DNA of 35,616 bases. It comes from Legionella anisa (GTDB lineage: Bacteria; Pseudomonadota; Gammaproteobacteria; Legionellales; Legionellaceae). The stretch spans positions 82,448 to 118,063 of the forward strand of contig NZ_LNXS01000006.1 in assembly GCF_001467525.1 (NCBI RefSeq). Reading direction: 5' to 3'. The notes under the pieces were generated by a model. The model worked only from the letters and a program-made list of their open reading frames with translations. It ran no database searches and was not told the origin of the DNA. Of the stretch, positions 1-7,526 are shown piece after piece (the first letter of the stretch is position 1; every line of letters starts with the position of its first letter). The position numbers and the translations under genes were made by a program.

Positions 1-20
1 TGTGGCTTAAGGATAAAACC

Positions 21-493
21 ATGCACAGAACGACCCAAAATACGTTGCGGAACAGGATACTGTTTGGCTTGTTATCCTGGCTGATGTGGCCTCAGCACAG
101 GCGGCAGGCCCTCTGTGGATTATCCAGCCAGCAACAGGAAACAATCCTACCCAGACCGTGGCGGAAAATGGAACCGCCACCATGCAGTATCTGGTGCACA
201 ACCAGTCTGGCAAACCTAAAAAGCTGGTCATCCAGCCGATGGCAGGGATTTCTCAAACCGCACCCTGTCAATTAGCCCCGAAAGGACAAGCGGGTAGCAC
301 TTGCACGTTAAATCTTGCCATTAACGGCCAGGCGCTACCCAGAAACGGTGTTCACAGTGGCCCTGTAGTGTGTCAGGCCAATTCCGATGGCAGTCCCAAT
401 CCAAACCAATGTTATCAGCCAAGCCCTGCCAACAGCTTAAATATTACGCGCGGCCTCGCGGCTGGTGCCACAATCAATTCATTGAACTTTTAA
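21..493 (+). pseudogene. Secreted Ig-like surface protein, signal peptide frameshifted
   Basis: The ATG at 21 follows a good ribosome binding site (AAGG, 7 nt away) and opens a signal-peptide-like start: a basic N-terminus, then the hydrophobic stretch ILFGLLSWLM. This frame reads on into nonsense after about base 87. The rest of the protein continues in another frame from the GTG at 86 (ASAQAAGPLW), where AQA-A looks like a signal peptidase cleavage site. One missing base near 87 would join the halves. The mature part (about 130 aa) has the N-terminal module I associate with Legionella secreted proteins that carry Ig-like/Lcl_C domains (YLVHNQSGKPKKL, then CQL, CTLNL, GPVVC and CYQPSPAN cysteines). 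GC content is well above that of the genes after 1.7 kb. It may be the N-terminal module of the broken gene at 703-1489, or a separate short gene. A sequencing error could also produce the frameshift. Confidence 0.55.
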
Positions 494-515
494 TGATCAT
501 ATTGGTTCTATATCT

Positions 516-603
516 TGTCATTCCCGCGCAGGCGGGAATCTATCCATCAAATTAATTCCTTACTTTGTTTGTGAGATGGATTCCCGCCTGCGCGGGAATG
601 ACA
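516..603. repeat. REP-type inverted repeat element
   Basis: Two perfect 25-bp inverted arms (516-540 and 579-603) with core ATTCCCGCGCAGGCGGGAAT surround a 38-bp AT-rich loop. This is the common proteobacterial REP motif (GTCATTCCCGCG...CGGGAATC). It begins about 20 bp after the stop codon at 493 and separates the two surface-protein remnants. It can form a strong hairpin on either strand. Confidence 0.85.
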
Positions 604-702
604 CAAACTTAGATCAAAGTGTGTTATTTGCATTAATATTGATTATTAAAAATTCTTGTGTATAAAAAAAGGTGACGATACCCCAGGGACAATACCAATA
701 CC

Positions 703-1489
703 GTGAATGTCGATGTGACGGTGACCAGTCTGCCGCAGATAAGCATTACCAATCCTGCCCAGCAAGGGCGGGTCGTTACTGTATCCGGAGCGGGGCTTTC
801 TTTAGAAGTCACCAATGATGCCGGCAGTGCCGTCAATGCCAATGCGATTACGGTCAGCAACATGACAGCCTGTCCCAACCTGTCCGTTGACGACAGCAAT
901 TGCGCCAGTGTGGCACCTGGAGCCACCTGCACGCTGGAATTGACTTCCAACACCCCTTACGCACCCTGTACGATTACCGTCAGCGGCAGTAACACCGCCA
1001 ATAGTCCGCAAACCTTGATTGCTTTTTCGCATCTGGGAGGATTGGTATTTGAGGAAAGCGGCGGCAGTGGCAAGGTCGTTATTGATGTCGCTCAAGGGTT
1101 TTCTAGCCAATGGACAATCATGCCTTCTAATACTGGCGCAACAAGCCTTGATGATGGGGTTTGCCAATACCAATGCCATTGTCGCTTCTGGAGCTTGTAA
1201 TGTCGATACTGATAACTGCGCGGCCCAACGCTGCAGAAACATCAGCTCAGACTGGTATCTTCCGGCACTAAATGAGTTGTCTGCAGTTCATAGCGCGTTG
1301 TGCTCCAACCTTGCAACTACCTGTAACTTTGGCGGGTTTTCGCCCACACTCCACTGGAGTTCAACGGAATCTACGCTCGACCCGAACTCCGAGGCGCAGC
1401 TCGCGGACTTCCCGACGGGTAACATCTTCGGTAGTCTATCGAAGGGCGCAAGTTTTCCAGTTCGCTGTACCCGGACTTTTACCCCTTAA
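703..1489 (+). pseudogene. Ig-like plus Lcl_C (DUF1566) surface protein remnant, frameshifted
   Basis: There are two reading frames. The first (GTG 703 to about 1158) encodes an Ig-like or choice-of-anchor module (VTVTSLPQISITNPA, then NCASVAPGATCTLEL), followed by GGLVFEESGGSGKVVID, the usual beginning of an Lcl_C domain. The second carries the rest: FANTNAIVASGA, CAAQRC, DWYLPALNEL, HWSSTES, PVRCTRTF. Removing one G from the GGGG run at 1156-1159 joins them exactly (SLDDG then FANTN). Lcl_C is the C-terminal domain of the Legionella collagen-like adhesin and is found in surface or secreted proteins. No signal peptide is visible upstream: the frame is closed at 673-675 and the first codons already read like mid-domain sequence. 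The N-terminus is therefore missing, or lies in the 21-493 remnant. The coding text is otherwise intact, which suggests recent inactivation or a sequence error. Confidence 0.7.
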
Positions 1490-1508
1490 GCCCCTTTATT
1501 CCTTTTCT

Positions 1509-1541
1509 TATGAGGCAGCCGCGCTGCCTCATACTTTTTTT
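1509..1541 (+). terminator. Rho-independent terminator
   Basis: A perfect 10-bp stem (TATGAGGCAG / CTGCCTCATA) with a 5-nt loop is followed by CTTTTTTT. It sits 20 bp after the stop of the Lcl_C remnant and would end plus-strand transcription of the surface-protein region. Confidence 0.9.
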
Positions 1542-1691
1542 AAGCTGGAATGAATGCTTTCTATAGGGATGCTTATCCGTTGACATTCCTGAAATGTCTC
1601 TTGAAGAAGAATGTGCTTTGCAAAAAATACACAGGTTTTGCAAAAACCCTGAATGTTCTGGCGCTCCAAAACAGCAGGAGACTTCTTTTTA

Positions 1692-1721
1692 TTGCCATTT
1701 TATGATCAAAATTTATATAAT
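1692..1721 (+). promoter_or_regulatory. Sigma-70-like promoter for the 1755 gene
   Basis: TTGCCA (1692-1697), an 18-bp spacer and a perfect TATAAT (1716-1721). Transcription would start near 1728, about 27 bases before the ATG at 1755. Confidence 0.65.
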
Positions 1722-1754
1722 ACGCACAATTATCATTTACTGAGCCTATTTATC

Positions 1755-2171
1755 ATGACCTTTTCGAGCAAATTAAAAGCAGATTATGTTGAATTGATTA
1801 ATGGAGAGTTAGACCGTATTCCTGTAGCGCGCATGGAGGAGTTTAATTTAATCGCTCAAGAATTACAAAAGCTCATTACTTCGCCCTTTATTTTAGCGAT
1901 TAAAGGCTTCTTTGGCTGCACTCCAACGAAATCTACGCTCACTGAAGCAGCTCAAAATCAGATTGCTTATGTGCATTATTGTTATAATACCCCTAAAGAT
2001 TTTGTGGAAAATGCTAAAGATTATTCTCAATATCAACAAATTCTCAAAGAACGAATCACTGCAAAAATCACCGAGTTTCAAACATTTACTGAGAAAGAAA
2101 AAACTGCATACTTGGCGTTTCAAAGAGAAAAACTCAGCGAAGTTGAGCATCCCAAGTTTGATTTGGTATAA
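1755..2171 (+). CDS. Hypothetical helical protein, 138 aa
   Basis: I do not recognise this family. The frame is open from 1653, but the TATAAT box at 1716-1721 makes the ATG at 1755 (MTFSSKLKADYVELINGE) the likely start. The Shine-Dalgarno is weak. The protein is soluble-looking and mostly helical: no signal peptide, one mildly hydrophobic stretch (FILAIKGFFG), and a charged C-terminal third (TEKEKTAYLAFQREKLSEVE) that could form a coiled coil. It stands alone with its own promoter, pointing toward the convergent gene at 2211-4262. Base composition is AT-rich, like the rest of the window and unlike the block before 1541. Its length and charged C-terminus are compatible with a small Dot/Icm substrate, but that is only a guess. 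Confidence 0.65.
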   Translation: MTFSSKLKADYVELINGELDRIPVARMEEFNLIAQELQKLITSPFILAIKGFFGCTPTKSTLTEAAQNQIAYVHYCYNTPKDFVENAKDYSQYQQILKERITAKITEFQTFTEKEKTAYLAFQREKLSEVEHPKFDLV

Positions 2172-2210
2172 ATTGGATCAAGAAACAAGAGCGGCTCTCT
2201 AATTTGCTTT

Positions 2211-4262
2211 TTAATAACTGTATGTTGACTGGGCTTCCAGTTCTTTTTGCCGCTCTGAAAATTCGTACACTTGTTCTCGAGAAAGAGTCACTTTATATGT
2301 TGCATCAGCTGAATAGTAACTCTCGAGTGTAATAGTAAATTCTTGATTTTCTTTGATTGACTTATCTTCTTCACACGGTGTTATTTTTTCAACGAAGTGG
2401 TACGAGTCGCTTAAAGTTTCACCGACATATTGAGTATGTCCAAAACCAATCTCCTCACCGAGTTTATCTATCTTCATTCCTGCCAAATATTTTATTGCCA
2501 AATCAAGATCGTTTTCTGTAAGTTCGTGACATATTCCCAATAATTGTTCTTTGATCTTGCTCCCTTTTTCTTGTGTACTCGTTCCAACGTCACGCATGGG
2601 CGCAAAATATTGTTGCCGTAACGATTCGAGTTTGGTGAATAATTCTTTGTTGCGTGAGGGACTATGAGTAATATGTCTCTTTATAAAACTGCCACTGCGC
2701 TCACTACGTACTAAATCATAATCTTTCTTTTGAATTGTAATGTAGCTAATATTGTCAATGTGAGAAATTCTTTTACCAACATGTGCACTCATTGTATCGA
2801 GTATTTTACTCATGGTCAGCGGTTCACTTGGTTGCCACTTAGCATAATAACGCGCTATTTCTGTAGCGATATAAAAAGCTTTATCTTTGTCCTTCTTTAG
2901 ACTTTTTTGATTTACCTCAAGAGCATTAATAAACGCTTGATTGTATTTATCAATGTTTTCTTGTCTCGGTTTATCTATTTCCAAATTCAGTCGGTGATCG
3001 AGTGCGTTGTAAAGATTTGCTTCTTCTTGAAATCTGGTGATTACAGATTGTACACCTGAACGGTGTTTTCGTATATGCTCCCCAGCTTCAGCCCATTTCT
3101 CTACAGAATCCATAACATTCCAAGTATTTTTATCAACTGTTTCCATTGCAGTACCACGATAATGTGTATTCGCAATTTGACCTACTATAGTACGTTGACA
3201 ATACCATTCTTCAGGTATAGGGACCGTACCGAGAGAAAACGCCTCAGTAAGGGATTGATCACCAGCAACCCCACAGAGATCTGACAAGCGCATTAAATCC
3301 AGTGTTGTATCATGAGTAAATCGATTTCGTTCAAATACTCTAAACTCCCGTCCATTAGGATTTGATTTATCTAAAATAATTTCTTTTTGAGGCTCTTCCG
3401 AGTCTCCAGTATAAAAAACCAGTCTGGTATATCCCAGTTGTTTTAGCTTTTCTTGAAAGTCTGGTTCTTGAAGCATCCCTAGTACTTTTTCGTCCTTACC
3501 ATCCTTTTTTGAAGCACTCACAAAATAATTAGCATGTTTCCCGGGCTCATTACTTGCGGCAAAAACCGTAGCGGCTCTTTTGTAAGAAACATGAAAATTA
3601 TAGTAAGAAAAGGCAAAGCTATTATTTTTAATAAATGAGGAAGAATCATCGCCCGAATTACCTAATACTTGCTTTTTTAAAGCAGGATCGAGCCCATCAA
3701 GTATTTTTGCACGAGCATCCTGTTTCGCAGTGGGAGGCAGGCGTGAAAATTCTTTTAAATCCGGTTCAATTAAAATTCCAGGATAATCTTCACCTGTCTT
3801 TTTTTTGCCTACATTGCCACTTAAATTAATTATTGGTGGCTTATAATTTGTTTCTTCATAAAGTCCATATTCACCAATAAAAATTTTAGTACAATGACTA
3901 TTTTTATGATAGTAATATAATGAGTTATCGAAAATAGCAGTTTCTACTGCAAGTTGGGCTTTGTCACATATTCCTTTGATTACTGAACCATGCGTATTTG
4001 TCCAGTCAACTACTTGAATTTGAGGATGCACCACCCCTTCTAAGAAACTCGGTTCAATCTGCTTTATTTTTTGAATTGAATCTTCTTTAGCCATAACATA
4101 AATCGGAGCATCGGGATATTTTTTTGCTAGAAATTTAGCTATTTTCATTCCTAAAGAAACATCACCAAAACCCTCCTGATCAATCATATGTAATACTATG
4201 GGACCTTTAAAATCTGATTTGCTGTTAAAATCAGGTTTAAAAACATCTTCAGTCCTTATCAT
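2211..4262 (-). CDS. Orphan 683-aa protein, GT-B-like, candidate Dot/Icm effector
   Basis: No named family is recognised. The first ~60 residues (VLHMIDQEGFGDVSLG, then MKIAKFLAKKYPDAPIYVMA) resemble the first Rossmann unit of GT-B glycosyltransferases such as heptosyltransferases or EarP: a glycine loop after strand 1, a helix, then a second strand. Around residues 325-360, DLCGVAGDQSLTEAFSLG followed by TVPIPEEW resembles the C-terminal nucleotide-sugar-binding region of the same fold. Between them are LVFYTGDSEEP and a lysine-rich linker. The C-terminal half (about 370-683) is charged and helical, with no recognised domain, and ends in a short glutamate-rich tail (SERQKELEAQSTYSY) reminiscent of the E-block of Dot/Icm substrates. 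There is no signal peptide or membrane segment. The gene is monocistronic, low in GC and has a weak ribosome site. The glycosyltransferase reading and the effector reading are both inferences. Confidence 0.6.
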   Translation of the reverse strand: MIRTEDVFKPDFNSKSDFKGPIVLHMIDQEGFGDVSLGMKIAKFLAKKYPDAPIYVMAKEDSIQKIKQIEPSFLEGVVHPQIQVVDWTNTHGSVIKGICDKAQLAVETAIFDNSLYYYHKNSHCTKIFIGEYGLYEETNYKPPIINLSGNVGKKKTGEDYPGILIEPDLKEFSRLPPTAKQDARAKILDGLDPALKKQVLGNSGDDSSSFIKNNSFAFSYYNFHVSYKRAATVFAASNEPGKHANYFVSASKKDGKDEKVLGMLQEPDFQEKLKQLGYTRLVFYTGDSEEPQKEIILDKSNPNGREFRVFERNRFTHDTTLDLMRLSDLCGVAGDQSLTEAFSLGTVPIPEEWYCQRTIVGQIANTHYRGTAMETVDKNTWNVMDSVEKWAEAGEHIRKHRSGVQSVITRFQEEANLYNALDHRLNLEIDKPRQENIDKYNQAFINALEVNQKSLKKDKDKAFYIATEIARYYAKWQPSEPLTMSKILDTMSAHVGKRISHIDNISYITIQKKDYDLVRSERSGSFIKRHITHSPSRNKELFTKLESLRQQYFAPMRDVGTSTQEKGSKIKEQLLGICHELTENDLDLAIKYLAGMKIDKLGEEIGFGHTQYVGETLSDSYHFVEKITPCEEDKSIKENQEFTITLESYYSADATYKVTLSREQVYEFSERQKELEAQSTYSY

Positions 4263-4444
4263 GATTTATTACCAATAAAAAGAACCATATATTTAATATT
4301 AGACCATTAATTCAGTCATTGAAGGCTGTATTTGTTTATTCTGTTGACATAACAAACAAAAAGCACTTTGAAAGGAAAATGGAGGCTCTTTCGATTTTTT
4401 AATAAGATTTAAATTGAGTGAAGCAGGAAAAACACATAAAACAT

Positions 4445-5386
4445 CTATGCTCTGGCAAAATCGAAAGAAATGATTTTCGCAATTTCAGATTGTTTTAAAG
4501 TTAAAGCCAACAGCCGATCAATACCTAAAGCGACTCCGCTGCATGAAGGCAAACCATGCTCTAAAGCCTGCAAAAGATAGTGATCTGCGTCCATGAAAGG
4601 CAAGCCTTTTTCGCTTCTTATTTTTTGGTCCTGAGCAAAGCGTTTTGCTTGGGCAGCGGCATCGGTTAACTCATGAAAACCATTAGCCAACTCGACTCCT
4701 TGATAATAAACCTCAAAACGTTCTGCGACACCATGACTCACTTGTGCCAAGGAAGCTTGTGATGCCGGAAAATTATATACTGCAACCGGGACGCTTTGCT
4801 TCCCCAAAAAAGGTTCTACAACATGACTCATCAATAAAAAAAGATACTGATCCCTATCCTCTTCTTGAGGAGGCAGGACTTTATCCAAATCGTAATGCGC
4901 CAATAGCTCACGAAGTTGCATGGGAGTTGCAGACAATGGATCGATACTACACGCTTCAAGAAAAGCCTGTTGGTAGGTTTTTTTGATCATGGGTTTAGAT
5001 TGCATAACACGTTGCAGGAACAGATCCATTTCTTCCATCAAAGCATGATGATCAATACCCAATTGGTACCATTCGAGTAAAGTAAACTCCGGATTATGCC
5101 AACGTCCTAATTCATCATCGCGAAATACACGCGCTATTTGAAAAATAGAACCACTTCCTGCCGCAAGCAAACGCTTCATATGATATTCAGGAGAAGTCTG
5201 TAAGCAATAAGTTTCACCGCGAAAAGTGGCTTTGATATTGCTTAGATAAACATCGGTTGTCCCATATCTCGCCATAATTGGCGTTTCTACTTCCAAATAA
5301 CCGCGTTCCGTAAAGAACAAACGTATTTTTGTTACTAATTCCGCGCGTTGGCGTAAAAATTCGATCGGTGCTGAAGGGTGCCACAT
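4445..5386 (-). CDS. epmA: Elongation factor P lysine ligase EpmA (GenX/PoxA)
   Basis: EpmA attaches (R)-beta-lysine to the conserved lysine of elongation factor P, which helps ribosomes through polyproline stretches. The protein is a class II lysyl-tRNA synthetase catalytic core without the anticodon-binding domain. At about 313 aa it matches the family (E. coli about 325). Motif 1 lies near FFTERGYLEVETPIM, motif 2 at FRDDELGRWHNPEFTLLEW and motif 3 at GVALGIDRLLAL. The sequence TSPEYHMKRLLAAG is also typical. I choose the ATG at 5386 rather than the TTG one codon earlier: it overlaps the TGA of sufT as TGATG, implying translational coupling. It is the last gene of the suf unit. The family assignment is secure; functional linkage to Fe-S assembly is not implied, although EpmB, the partner that makes beta-lysine, is an Fe-S enzyme (not in the window). 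Confidence 0.95.
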   Translation of the reverse strand: MWHPSAPIEFLRQRAELVTKIRLFFTERGYLEVETPIMARYGTTDVYLSNIKATFRGETYCLQTSPEYHMKRLLAAGSGSIFQIARVFRDDELGRWHNPEFTLLEWYQLGIDHHALMEEMDLFLQRVMQSKPMIKKTYQQAFLEACSIDPLSATPMQLRELLAHYDLDKVLPPQEEDRDQYLFLLMSHVVEPFLGKQSVPVAVYNFPASQASLAQVSHGVAERFEVYYQGVELANGFHELTDAAAQAKRFAQDQKIRSEKGLPFMDADHYLLQALEHGLPSCSGVALGIDRLLALTLKQSEIAKIISFDFARA

Positions 5387-5721
5387 CAATAAAAAATTCC
5401 CAATTCAAGTCGCGCTGCTTCGGTCATTCGCTCCTGAGACCAAGGCGGCTCCCAGACCAATTCCACAGAGCAATCGCGAACACCTTCTACTTTATTGACT
5501 GCTTGTTCTACTGTTCCTGGAAAAGTTTGTGCCACAGGACAACCAGGAGTAGTTAAGGTCATTTGAATTGCAACATGGGCATCATCATCAATCGAGACAT
5601 CGTAAATTAAGCCCAAATCATAAATATTCACAGGAATCTCAGGGTCATAAACACCCTTAAGCGCATTAACAATAGCTTCTTTCAGTAATTCCTCATCCTG
5701 TTTTTTCTTAAAACCAAACAT
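5386..5721 (-). CDS. sufT: SufT, MIP18/DUF59 Fe-S maturation factor
   Basis: A DUF59 (MIP18-like) protein of 111 aa, the small single-domain form found at the end of suf operons. It assists Fe-S cluster maturation or delivery in the cytosol. Diagnostic motifs are DPEIPVNIYDLGLIYDV (residues about 27-43), TTPGCPVA with the conserved cysteine (about 57-64) and WEPPWSQERMTEAARLELG at the C-terminus. The ATG at 5721 has AGGT 6 nt upstream. The gene is separated from sufU by 133 bp that contain a palindromic element, and overlaps epmA by one base. Confidence 0.93.
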   Translation of the reverse strand: MFGFKKKQDEELLKEAIVNALKGVYDPEIPVNIYDLGLIYDVSIDDDAHVAIQMTLTTPGCPVAQTFPGTVEQAVNKVEGVRDCSVELVWEPPWSQERMTEAARLELGIFY

Positions 5722-5748
5722 AAAGTACCTGCGTTTTCTGGTAACTGT

Positions 5749-5826
5749 AGCCTGGGTGCAGCGCAGCGAAACCCGGGATCATGACATCCACTCCATCCCC
5801 GGGTTTCGCTGCGCTGCACCCAGGCT
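5749..5826. repeat. Long palindromic repeat between sufU and sufT
   Basis: Two perfect 29-bp arms (5749-5777 and 5798-5826; arm core CTGGGTGCAGCGCAGCGAAA) flank a 20-bp loop. It is far more GC-rich than its surroundings and has the look of a dispersed REP-like element. It lies inside the suf transcription unit, where its RNA hairpin could stabilise the upstream mRNA or reduce read-through into sufT-epmA. No T-run follows on the minus strand, so a classical terminator is unlikely. Confidence 0.85.
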
Positions 5827-5854
5827 GCATCCATCTAATACTTATAATAAACCG

Positions 5855-6304
5855 CTATTCGGTCTTTACCACATTGCTGTCTTTATTCAATGCAGCTTCC
5901 AAAGTATGCCAAGCCAAGGTAGCACATTTTACCCGTGCCGGATAAGCCTTCACTCCTGCAAGTACTGTCAACTTATCCATATAACGTAACTGACCTTCTT
6001 CATTTTGAGTCAACATATGATGAAAGCGATGAAACATTTCATGAGCTTCTTCTATGGTTTTCCCTTTGATCGAGTCAGTCATCAAAGAGGCTGATGCTTG
6101 GGATATAGCACAACCACATCCCAGAAAACTTAACTCAGTAATCACATCCTCTTTTATTTTGGCATACACCGTTAATTTATCCCCACATAAAGGATTAAAA
6201 CCATTTGCTTGCGTCGTCGCATCCTTCATTTCATAATGATGGCGTGGGTTGCGATTGTGATCGATAATGATTTCTTGATAAAGCTCTCGCAATTCAGCGC
6301 TCAT
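5855..6304 (-). CDS. sufU: SufU/IscU-type Fe-S scaffold or sulfur acceptor
   Basis: A 149-aa member of the SufU/IscU (NifU N-terminal) family. It accepts sulfur from SufS or serves as scaffold in the SUF pathway. The conserved metal and cysteine ligands are visible: NPLCGDKL (Cys about 40), LGCGCAISQASASLMTDSI (about 61-79) and PARVKCATLAWHTLEAAL near the C-terminus. The extra residues before PARVKC favour SufU over classical IscU. The start overlaps the sufS stop by 4 bases (ATGA), so translation is coupled. SufE is absent from the window, consistent with SufU acting as the partner of SufS. Confidence 0.93.
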   Translation of the reverse strand: MSAELRELYQEIIIDHNRNPRHHYEMKDATTQANGFNPLCGDKLTVYAKIKEDVITELSFLGCGCAISQASASLMTDSIKGKTIEEAHEMFHRFHHMLTQNEEGQLRYMDKLTVLAGVKAYPARVKCATLAWHTLEAALNKDSNVVKTE

Positions 6305-7521
6305 GCAAATACCTCTTTAACCCGATGCAATGCCTGTATGCATGCATCAATTTCCTCTTTGGTATTATAAAATGCCAGGGAAATACGTGAAGTGGCAGCA
6401 ACGTTATAAAAATCCATCAACGGCATGGCACAATGATGGCCACTCCGTATCGCAATTCCTTCACTATCTAAAATAGTGCCGATATCATGGGCGTGAATTG
6501 TTCCATGTACAAAAGCGACAACCGGTACTTTTTGTTTGGCAGTACCTATAATATTAAATCCGCTCGACCGAACTCCGGCAGTTGCATAGTCTAGCAACTC
6601 TTGTTCATAAGCGATGATTGCTTCCATATCCAAAGATTCTAAATAATCTATAGCAGCACCTAAGCCAATTGCGCCGGCAATATCAGGAGTACCTGCTTCA
6701 AATTTACTGGGCACCGCAGCGTATTCTGTTGCTTCAAAAGTAACGGAATTAATCATCTCGCCTCCTCCTTGATAAGGAGACATAGCGTTCAGAAGTTCTT
6801 CTTTACCCCATAGAACACCAATACCTGTAGGACCATATAATTTATGCCCGGAAAAAGCATAAAAATCACATCCTAAATCTTGTACATCTACAGGAAAATG
6901 AGGAGCGGCTTGTGCGCCATCGAGTAATACTTCAGCACCAACATCATGCGCCATCTTAATCATTTCTTTAACGGGATTAATAGTGCCTAAAGCATTCGAA
7001 GCATGCGTAATCGCCACAAATTTAGTGTTTTTATTTAATTTCTTGGCAAATTCATCCAATAAGATCTCACCGTCAAGAGAAATGGGAGCAACCTGCAGCT
7101 TGGCCCTGGTTTTTTTACAAACCATCTGCCAGGGAACTATATTGGAATGATGTTCCATATGCGTAATTAATATTTCTTCATCAGGTAAAATACGCGGTGC
7201 AACCAAGCTTTGTGCTACCAAATTAATCGCTTCAGTTGTTCCACGTACAAAAACACATTCACGCGGTGAATTCGCATTGATAAAACGCTTCACTTTGGAA
7301 CGGGCAGCTTCGTAGCTCTCCGTTGCTCTGACACTTAAAGTATGCACACCACGATGTACATTCGAATTATCATGTTCATAATAATGAGAAACAGCTTCAA
7401 TCACCGCTTTAGGTTTTTGCGCCGTTGCTGCATTATCAAAATAAATTAAATCAAAATCATTTACTTTTTGATTGAGTACAGGGAAATCTCTACGAATTGC
7501 CTGAATATCCAAAGCGTCCAT
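6301..7521 (-). CDS. sufS: Cysteine desulfurase SufS
   Basis: A PLP-dependent group II cysteine desulfurase of 406 aa, the expected length. It removes sulfur from cysteine and passes the persulfide to SufU. Motifs: YFDNAATAQKP at the N-terminus; MEHHSNIVPWQ with the PLP-stacking histidine; DGAQAAPH; the PLP lysine in FSGHKLYGPTGIGVLWG (about residue 225); and the catalytic cysteine in RSGHHCAMPLM near residue 363. The ATG lies 5 bp after the sufD stop, and the end overlaps sufU by 4 bases. Confidence 0.97.
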   Translation of the reverse strand: MDALDIQAIRRDFPVLNQKVNDFDLIYFDNAATAQKPKAVIEAVSHYYEHDNSNVHRGVHTLSVRATESYEAARSKVKRFINANSPRECVFVRGTTEAINLVAQSLVAPRILPDEEILITHMEHHSNIVPWQMVCKKTRAKLQVAPISLDGEILLDEFAKKLNKNTKFVAITHASNALGTINPVKEMIKMAHDVGAEVLLDGAQAAPHFPVDVQDLGCDFYAFSGHKLYGPTGIGVLWGKEELLNAMSPYQGGGEMINSVTFEATEYAAVPSKFEAGTPDIAGAIGLGAAIDYLESLDMEAIIAYEQELLDYATAGVRSSGFNIIGTAKQKVPVVAFVHGTIHAHDIGTILDSEGIAIRSGHHCAMPLMDFYNVAATSRISLAFYNTKEEIDACIQALHRVKEVFA

Positions 7522-7526
7522 TTAGC

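Noticed and set aside
370..555. Short plus-strand frame running through the REP element
   Set aside because: Half of it is antisense or out of frame to the surface-protein remnant, and the end is just translated REP sequence; no ribosome site.
516..603. CRISPR-like repeat
   Set aside because: Only one inverted pair is present, with no array of regularly spaced direct repeats.
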